NCBI GenBank assembly: GCA_027489295.1
Contig: JAIYAA010000366.1
Coordinates: 1 to 11,268 of the forward strand
Reading direction: 5' to 3'
Length of the DNA stretch: 11,268 bases
Source of the DNA: Sphingomonadales bacterium
GTDB taxonomy: Bacteria; Pseudomonadota; Alphaproteobacteria; Sphingomonadales; Sphingomonadaceae
The notes beneath the pieces were generated by a model, which worked only from the letters and a program-made list of their open reading frames with translations, had not been told where the DNA came from and searched no databases. Below are positions 7,232 through 11,268 of the stretch, in pieces. The position numbers were made by a program, and so were the translations under genes. Position 1 is the first letter of the stretch, and the number at the start of each line of letters is the position of its first letter.

Positions 7232-8667
7232 AGCTCGTCGAGCACTTCTCATCCTTCCTGACGAACACCGTCAATCTCAATCAGTCCAGGATAAACGACC
7301 TGGAACTCGCAATAGGAGCTATCCAGCGTTTCATTCGACAAAGCACCTGGAAGCCTACGATACGAGGTTTCGAGGAACAGGGGTCCTGGGCACATGACAC
7401 GATCATCAAACCGGTAGATCAGGGCGAGTTCGACGCCGACTTGCTCGTTATGGTCGATCCCGTGGAGGGGTGGACTTCCAAGGATTATGTCAAAGAGTTA
7501 GGCAAAGTCTTCAAAGACAGCGCCACCTACGCCGAAATGACCAAAACCTGGGACTTCTGCGTGACCATAACGTATTCAAAGCAACACAAAATCGACATCG
7601 CCCCTTGTGTCGTCGATAGAATCTACACCGGCACCTATGAAGTCTGCGACGCGAAAAACAATAGTTTTAGATCAAGTGAGCCGATAGCCTACACCAAGTG
7701 GCTTCGAGATCAAAACAGCTCTTCTGGTTCAAACTCGTTCCGTAAAGTCACGAGGCTGCTCAAATATCTCCGTGATATCAAGCTAACATTCTCCTGCCCC
7801 TCCGTACTTCTTACGACCCTACTCGGCAACCAAGTCTATAGCTGGGATAAAGACACCGCCGCCTTCTCTGATGTCCCTTCGGCGCTGAAGACCGTCATCA
7901 ACCGCCTAGACGATTGGCTTCAAGCCAGACCACTGAAACCAGAGATTCGAAACCCAAAGCTCTGGTCTGAGGACTTTGCGGAACATTGGACAGAGGAAAA
8001 GTATCAGAACTTCCGGGATAAAGTAAGTCGCTACCGGGGTTGGATTGACGAAGCCTACAACGCGGCTGGAAAAAGCGAAAGCATTGTAGCATGGCGTCGC
8101 GTCTTCGGGTCCGAGTTCGCCAAGGGTGAGGCGATCGATCTCAAAAAGAACCTGAACGAAAGCACCGCAATCGAGCGCGCCATGGTTGCAACCGGCGCAG
8201 GTCAGCAGCTGGATCTCGTTCAACGCGTTCTGATCTACGGCGAAGGCATCGTGCCCCAATCCGTTACGCACCCCTCGCATCAAGTGCCAGCACCATGGCC
8301 GATAAGCAATCGCCCTTGGGTCAACCTGCACATTCTAGCCAATCACCAGCGCGCTAGAGATGCTCTTGGACGGCCCGTTGCATCAGGCGAGGTGCTGCCA
8401 CCAACGGGCGGTCTACTTTTCCGTATCCTGCCATTGCACGGTCAGCAGATCCCGGCCGACTGTCATATACGCTGGCGCATCACGAACACTGGCACAGCGG
8501 CGATGGTGGCGCGGTGCGGCCGCGGCGACTTCTATTCTCCCGACGCCGGCCATTCGCGCTGGGAGCCCTTGAGATATCATGGTGTACACACCGCAGAGGC
8601 TTTCGTCGTCGCGTCCGACGGAACACTTCGGGGGCAAAGCCCGCCGTTCCACGTCGTGATCGATTAG
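7228..8667 (+). CDS. CD-NTase (SMODS) with fused C-terminal AGS-C-like sensor
   Basis: A protein of 479 residues. The nucleotidyltransferase core has GSWAHDTIIKP (from 52) followed by EFDADLLV with Asp69 and Asp71, and the third catalytic Asp123 in HKIDIAPCV. This is the GS…DxD…D signature of cGAS/DncV-like nucleotidyltransferases (SMODS), which join nucleotides into cyclic di- or trinucleotide alarm signals after phage infection. A helical middle part (about 140-360) follows. The C-terminal domain (about 405-479: IRWRITNTGTAAM, then YHGVHTAEAFVV) matches the AGS-C fold, proposed to sense a ligand in SMODS and related proteins. The nucleotide product cannot be read from sequence. The gene overlaps the SLATT effector gene by 4 bp and is followed by a long hairpin. 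No Cap2/Cap3-type ubiquitin-like or HORMA/TRIP13 genes are present, so this is a minimal two-gene (type I-like) layout. The middle of the gene is poorer in GC than the flanks (about 43% at 7621-7680), a sign of transfer. Confidence 0.88.
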   Translation: MKLVEHFSSFLTNTVNLNQSRINDLELAIGAIQRFIRQSTWKPTIRGFEEQGSWAHDTIIKPVDQGEFDADLLVMVDPVEGWTSKDYVKELGKVFKDSATYAEMTKTWDFCVTITYSKQHKIDIAPCVVDRIYTGTYEVCDAKNNSFRSSEPIAYTKWLRDQNSSSGSNSFRKVTRLLKYLRDIKLTFSCPSVLLTTLLGNQVYSWDKDTAAFSDVPSALKTVINRLDDWLQARPLKPEIRNPKLWSEDFAEHWTEEKYQNFRDKVSRYRGWIDEAYNAAGKSESIVAWRRVFGSEFAKGEAIDLKKNLNESTAIERAMVATGAGQQLDLVQRVLIYGEGIVPQSVTHPSHQVPAPWPISNRPWVNLHILANHQRARDALGRPVASGEVLPPTGGLLFRILPLHGQQIPADCHIRWRITNTGTAAMVARCGRGDFYSPDAGHSRWEPLRYHGVHTAEAFVVASDGTLRGQSPPFHVVID

Positions 8668-8675
8668 TGCTGGGC

Positions 8676-8714
8676 CCTCCCCTTTGGCGCTGTGCTACAG
8701 CGACAAAGGGGAGG
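8676..8714 (+). terminator. Long nested hairpin closing the CBASS operon
   Basis: CCTCCCCTTTG (8676-8686) pairs perfectly with CAAAGGGGAGG (8704-8714). Inside, CGCTGT pairs with ACAGCG around GCT, with one G/A mismatch between the two helices, giving 17 paired positions. It starts 9 bases after the TAG stop. No T-run follows, so its role may be 3'-end protection or strand-symmetric termination. It also sits within about 20 bases of the point where the decayed chrB-like sequence begins. Confidence 0.55.
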
Positions 8715-8734
8715 AGCCACCCCGCGTCACACAT

Positions 8735-9064
8735 GCTGCGGTCATCATCGTTTGCGAGGACGGCGGCACGGTCGGCCGTGACGTTGCCGCCTGGCTGCGG
8801 GACGCCGGCGCAGACGCGGATGTGCTCGAAGGCGGGCTCGGCCAATGGGCTAGTGCCGGCCTGCCGATGCTCAATTCCTCGATTTGCAAGCGGGCGATGC
8901 TAGGCGCACCCTCTGAGTTGCCCGCGCCCGCTCCAAAGTCGATCGCATGGCGTGCCCATGGCTGATCCGGCGGTTCGTCTATCCTCAGGCGTAACCTCTG
9001 TTCGTCCCTGCACCCATGTCATCGGCGTCGCCCAGCAGATGGGTGCCGCACCGTTCGACATCGG
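8735..9064 (+). pseudogene. Decayed rhodanese/ChrB-like gene remnant
   Basis: Residues from AAVIIVCEDGG through AAWLRDAGADADVLEGGLGQ and AGLPMLNS align closely with the intact gene at 9291 (AAWLRTEGVAADVLEGGLSA, AGLPLLNS). The match then moves to another frame for KVDRMACPWLIRRFVYPQA (about 8936-8993), where an in-frame TAA replaces the Arg codon. It shifts again for HVIGVAQQMGAAPFDIG up to about 9064, corresponding to DVLTVARDIDATPFDV. The 5' start is missing: no start codon or ribosome site fits, and upstream lies the hairpin. The 3' half of the ChrB domain is also absent. This is a truncated, multiply frameshifted paralogue, diverged from rather than identical to the intact copy. It keeps a Cys at the rhodanese active-site position that the intact copy has lost. 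It should encode nothing functional. Confidence 0.8.
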
Positions 9065-9122
9065 TAAGCGTCCGGTGGGGGCCGTCGGCCGAAAAATTGA
9101 GTGTCGGCTGCCACCCAATCTA

Positions 9123-9178
9123 GGTCATTGATTGATTGCAAACATTTGTCCGAAAGCAGACGAAGGTGGCCAATGACC
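9123..9178. repeat. Inverted pair GGTCATTG / CAATGACC flanking 40 bases
   Basis: The two 8-base arms are exact reverse complements, 40 bases apart, just upstream of the TTGACA box at 9181. They may be the ends of an eroded small element or a regulator half-site pair. The arms are short enough to occur by chance. Confidence 0.3.
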
Positions 9179-9180
9179 CT

Positions 9181-9211
9181 TTGACAGTCAGCTATGCGAA
9201 GTGCTTATTAG
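9181..9211 (+). promoter_or_regulatory. Likely promoter of the chrB-chrA operon
   Basis: TTGACA (9181-9186) is a perfect -35 box. TTATTA (9205-9210, spacer 18) or TATTAG (9206-9211, spacer 19) can serve as -10. A leader of about 75 bases to the ATG at 9291 would contain the TGGGGA/TCCCCA inverted repeat, a possible control site for chromate response. Confidence 0.5.
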
Positions 9212-9290
9212 CAGCATGGGGACGGCGGTCTCCCCACGAGGCGTCAGCCGAAGCATCGCGTCCTAAACCTGGTTACCTCAAGGACGCATA

Positions 9291-10109
9291 ATGCCCTCGT
9301 TGAATCATATCGCCCCAGATAAGCTGGCGCGCCTCATCGGTACGCCCACATCGCCCGTCATTATCGATGTCCGCGACGATGAAGCCTCATTGATCCCAAG
9401 TTCGCTCCGCCTCCGGCCCGAAGCTGTCGAGAGCTGGTCAGCGACCGTGGTTGGCACCGCAGTAGTTGTTGATGAAGACGGCGTTTCTGCGGCGCAAGCA
9501 ATCGCCGCATGGCTGCGCACCGAAGGCGTCGCCGCGGACGTGCTCGAAGGGGGGCTGAGCGCATGGCGGACGGCTGGCCTCCCGCTCCTCAATAGTGCGA
9601 AGCTGCCACGCCGCGACGGCCAAGGCCGCACGGTCTGGGTGACCCGATCGCGGCCCAAGGTCGATCGGATCGCCTGCCCGTGGCTGATCCGTCGCTTCGT
9701 CGATCCGCAGGCGCGCTTTCTGTTCGCCCCCGCATCCGACGTGCTGACGGTTGCTCGCGATATCGACGCCACACCCTTCGACGTCGCGCATGACGACGTG
9801 TTCTGGAGCCACCTCGGCGAGCACTGCACCTTCGACCTCATGGTCGAGGAGTTTGCCCTGAGCGCTTTTGGCGGGCTCGAGTATCTCGCCTTGATCGTAC
9901 GTGGTGCCGACACGGGCAAGCCGGACCTTGTGCCAGAAGCGGCGGGCCTGCTTGCGTTCTCGCTTGGTCTCTCGCGCATGCATGGGAATGACCTCGATCA
10001 GCTCGAGGCCGGCATGCCGTTCTATGATGCGCTTTACCGTTGGTGTCGTGACGCCCGCAGTGAGACGCACGATTGGACGTCCCACACGCCCAAGGAGGCA
10101 CGGTCGTGA
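9291..10109 (+). CDS. chrB: Rhodanese-ChrB fusion, chromate resistance protein
   Basis: A protein of 272 residues in two parts. Residues 1-100 are a rhodanese-like domain (IIDVRDDEAS; AAWLRTEGVAADVLEGGLSA; W..AGLPLLNS). Residues about 113-250 are a ChrB C-terminal domain (WVTRSRPKVDRIACPWLIRR, then HLGEHCTFDLMVEEF). ChrB proteins accompany the ChrA pump and are reported to act as chromate-responsive regulators or to help resistance. Here the usual N-terminal winged-helix part is replaced by rhodanese, so DNA binding is doubtful. The rhodanese catalytic Cys is not present: the loop reads VVVDEDGVSAA with Asp61 where the decayed upstream copy has Cys. Sulfur transfer is therefore probably lost, leaving a binding or structural role. 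The ATG at 9291 has AAGGA 6 bases upstream. The stop overlaps chrA as GTGA, so the two form one coupled operon. The ChrB family call is firm; the exact role is not. Confidence 0.85.
   Translation: MPSLNHIAPDKLARLIGTPTSPVIIDVRDDEASLIPSSLRLRPEAVESWSATVVGTAVVVDEDGVSAAQAIAAWLRTEGVAADVLEGGLSAWRTAGLPLLNSAKLPRRDGQGRTVWVTRSRPKVDRIACPWLIRRFVDPQARFLFAPASDVLTVARDIDATPFDVAHDDVFWSHLGEHCTFDLMVEEFALSAFGGLEYLALIVRGADTGKPDLVPEAAGLLAFSLGLSRMHGNDLDQLEAGMPFYDALYRWCRDARSETHDWTSHTPKEARS
10092..10098 (+). promoter_or_regulatory. Ribosome binding site fixing the GTG start of chrA
   Basis: AAGGAGG lies 7 bases before GTG 10106, inside the end of chrB. The next in-frame ATG (10121) would be 22 bases away, too far for this site, so GTG is preferred. 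Confidence 0.7.
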
Positions 10110-11268
10110 TCGCCGCGGCTATGGACACCGCCCCCGCTGTAACTCGCCCGAGCCCGGTGACACTTGCCGAGGCATTTTGGGTTTGGCTGCGTATCGCCAT
10201 GCTGTCGTTCGGCGGTCCTGCCGGACAGATCGCGGTTATGCATCGCATCCTCGTAGATGAGAAGCGCTGGATCGGCGAGCAGCGGTTTTTGCACGCGCTT
10301 AACTATTGCATGCTCCTGCCCGGACCCGAGGCGCAGCAGCTCGCGACCTATATCGGATGGCTAATGCACAAGACGAAGGGCGGCATAGTCGCCGGCGTTC
10401 TGTTCGTCCTGCCGGGCGTCGTCGCGATCATGGCGCTCAGCTGGATCTACGTCCTTTACGGCAAAGTCGGCATCGTCTCCGCGATTTTCTTCGGACTCAA
10501 GGCAGCTGTTCTCGCGGTCGTGCTCCAGGCGGTCGTCCGGATCGGCAGCCGGGCCCTCAAGTCCAACGCTTCGCGCGTACTGGCCGCCGCCGCCTTCGTG
10601 CTCATCTTCTTCATGGGGGTGCCGTTCCCGATTATCGTGCTCGGCGCCGGCATGATCGGTTGGCTTGCCACCCGGGCCGGCGCGGCTGCCTTTGCCGGAG
10701 GGGGCGGACATAGCGCGTCGAAAGGCGCCCATGTCGCGGACGCCGACACCTTGCTCGGTGAAGAGCCGCCGGCCCACGCCAGCCCGACCTGGCGCGAAAC
10801 CCTGCGGACGGCCATCATCTGGCTGGCCCTTTGGCTCGTTCCCGTGGCTGTGCTGCTGATCGCGCTCGGACCCGACAATGTGTTCAGCCGGATCGCCACC
10901 TTCTTCTCGACCATGGCGACGGTAACGTTTGGCGGCGCCTATGCGGTGCTCGCCTATGTCGCTCAAGAGGCGGTCGAAAGCTATGGCTGGCTGCAACCGC
11001 GCGAAATGCTGGATGGGCTCGGCATGGCCGAGACAACGCCCGGCCCGCTCATCATGGTGCTGCAGTTCGTCGGATTCCTCGGCGCCTATCGCGATGCGAG
11101 CGGCATCGATCCCTTGATTGCGGCGACACTCGGTGGCTTGCTCGCCACCTGGGTCACCTTCACGCCTTGCTTCCTGTGGATTTTCCTAGGTGCACCGTTC
11201 ATCGAGCGGCTGCGTGGAAATGCAGTCGTGTCAGGCGCCTTGTCGGCGATCACCGCCGCGGTTGTGGG
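10106..11268 (+). CDS. chrA: Chromate transporter ChrA, 3' end outside the window
   Basis: The frame is open from GTG 10106 to the window edge, giving 387 residues. It is an inner-membrane protein with two homologous halves, the long-chain ChrA form of the CHR family. The first half has SFGG (34-37) and LLPGPEAQQ (PGP at 72-74). The second half has TFGG (274-277) and TTPGPL (PGP at 312-314). A soluble Gly/Ala/His-rich linker lies between them at about 190-230. ChrA expels chromate from the cytoplasm using the proton-motive force, giving Cr(VI) resistance. The family usually ends at about 400-450 residues, so only the tail is missing. It overlaps chrB by 4 bp and its ribosome site is inside chrB, so synthesis is coupled. 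Confidence 0.92.
   Translation, partial: MIAAAMDTAPAVTRPSPVTLAEAFWVWLRIAMLSFGGPAGQIAVMHRILVDEKRWIGEQRFLHALNYCMLLPGPEAQQLATYIGWLMHKTKGGIVAGVLFVLPGVVAIMALSWIYVLYGKVGIVSAIFFGLKAAVLAVVLQAVVRIGSRALKSNASRVLAAAAFVLIFFMGVPFPIIVLGAGMIGWLATRAGAAAFAGGGGHSASKGAHVADADTLLGEEPPAHASPTWRETLRTAIIWLALWLVPVAVLLIALGPDNVFSRIATFFSTMATVTFGGAYAVLAYVAQEAVESYGWLQPREMLDGLGMAETTPGPLIMVLQFVGFLGAYRDASGIDPLIAATLGGLLATWVTFTPCFLWIFLGAPFIERLRGNAVVSGALSAITAAVV

Larger units (their letters stand above)
9065..9290. other. Leader region of the chromate operon
   Basis: No coding sequence is supportable here. It holds a short tandem ATTG repeat (about 9127-9138), an inverted pair GGTCATTG (9123-9130) / CAATGACC (9171-9178), the likely operon promoter, and a 6-bp inverted repeat TGGGGA…TCCCCA near 9217-9236 that would lie in the transcribed leader. 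Confidence 0.5.

Noticed and set aside
8684..8965. A 93-residue frame as a real rhodanese gene
   Set aside because: Its start codon lies within the arm of the hairpin with no ribosome site, and the homologous sequence continues in other frames past a stop. It is a remnant.
9305..9979. Long minus-strand open frames opposite chrB and chrA (also 10361-10996)
   Set aside because: They are shadows of GC-rich coding sequence, Arg/Ser/Pro-rich without domains, and lie opposite well-supported genes.
1..11268. CRISPR array, tRNA, rRNA or complete insertion sequence
   Set aside because: I found no regularly spaced repeats, no tRNA-like cloverleaf and no intact transposase on either strand.

Overview
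The window looks like accessory DNA from a GC-rich alphaproteobacterium, most likely a sphingomonad. This rests on composition, the style of the long-chain ChrB/ChrA pair and the Mfd-type protein; no rRNA or other taxonomic marker is present, so the assignment is an inference. Base composition is uneven. By hand count the chrA end is about 65% GC (10561-10620) and the middle of the cyclase gene about 43% GC (7621-7680), which fits a mosaic of acquired modules.

Layout, all genes on the + strand: (1) the 3' end of a hemerythrin-like gene (1-267) followed by a strong hairpin; (2) about 400 bases with no supportable gene; (3) a DUF2252 gene (720-1954) broken by a one-base deletion near its 5' end, tightly followed by a full-length second-type Mfd/TRCF helicase (2017-5229); (4) a gene-poor spacer ending in a perfect palindrome, then a small exported protein of unknown function (5704-6564) closed by a hairpin; (5) a two-gene CBASS-type antiphage operon (6680-8667), made of a SLATT two-helix membrane effector and, overlapping by 4 bp, a CD-NTase fused to a C-terminal AGS-C-like sensor domain, closed by a long hairpin; (6) a decayed ChrB-like rhodanese gene (8735-9064); (7) a chromate-resistance operon, with an intact rhodanese-ChrB fusion (9291-10109) overlapping the chromate transporter gene chrA (10106 to the window edge).

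How they work together: the cyclase should make a nucleotide signal on phage infection and the SLATT protein should then damage the inner membrane. ChrA exports chromate and ChrB supports or senses it. The DUF2252/Mfd pair looks co-transcribed and is the least understood module: a kinase-like protein next to a DNA translocase suggests an uncharacterised DNA-repair, DNA-handling or defence function, but the sequence alone does not show which.
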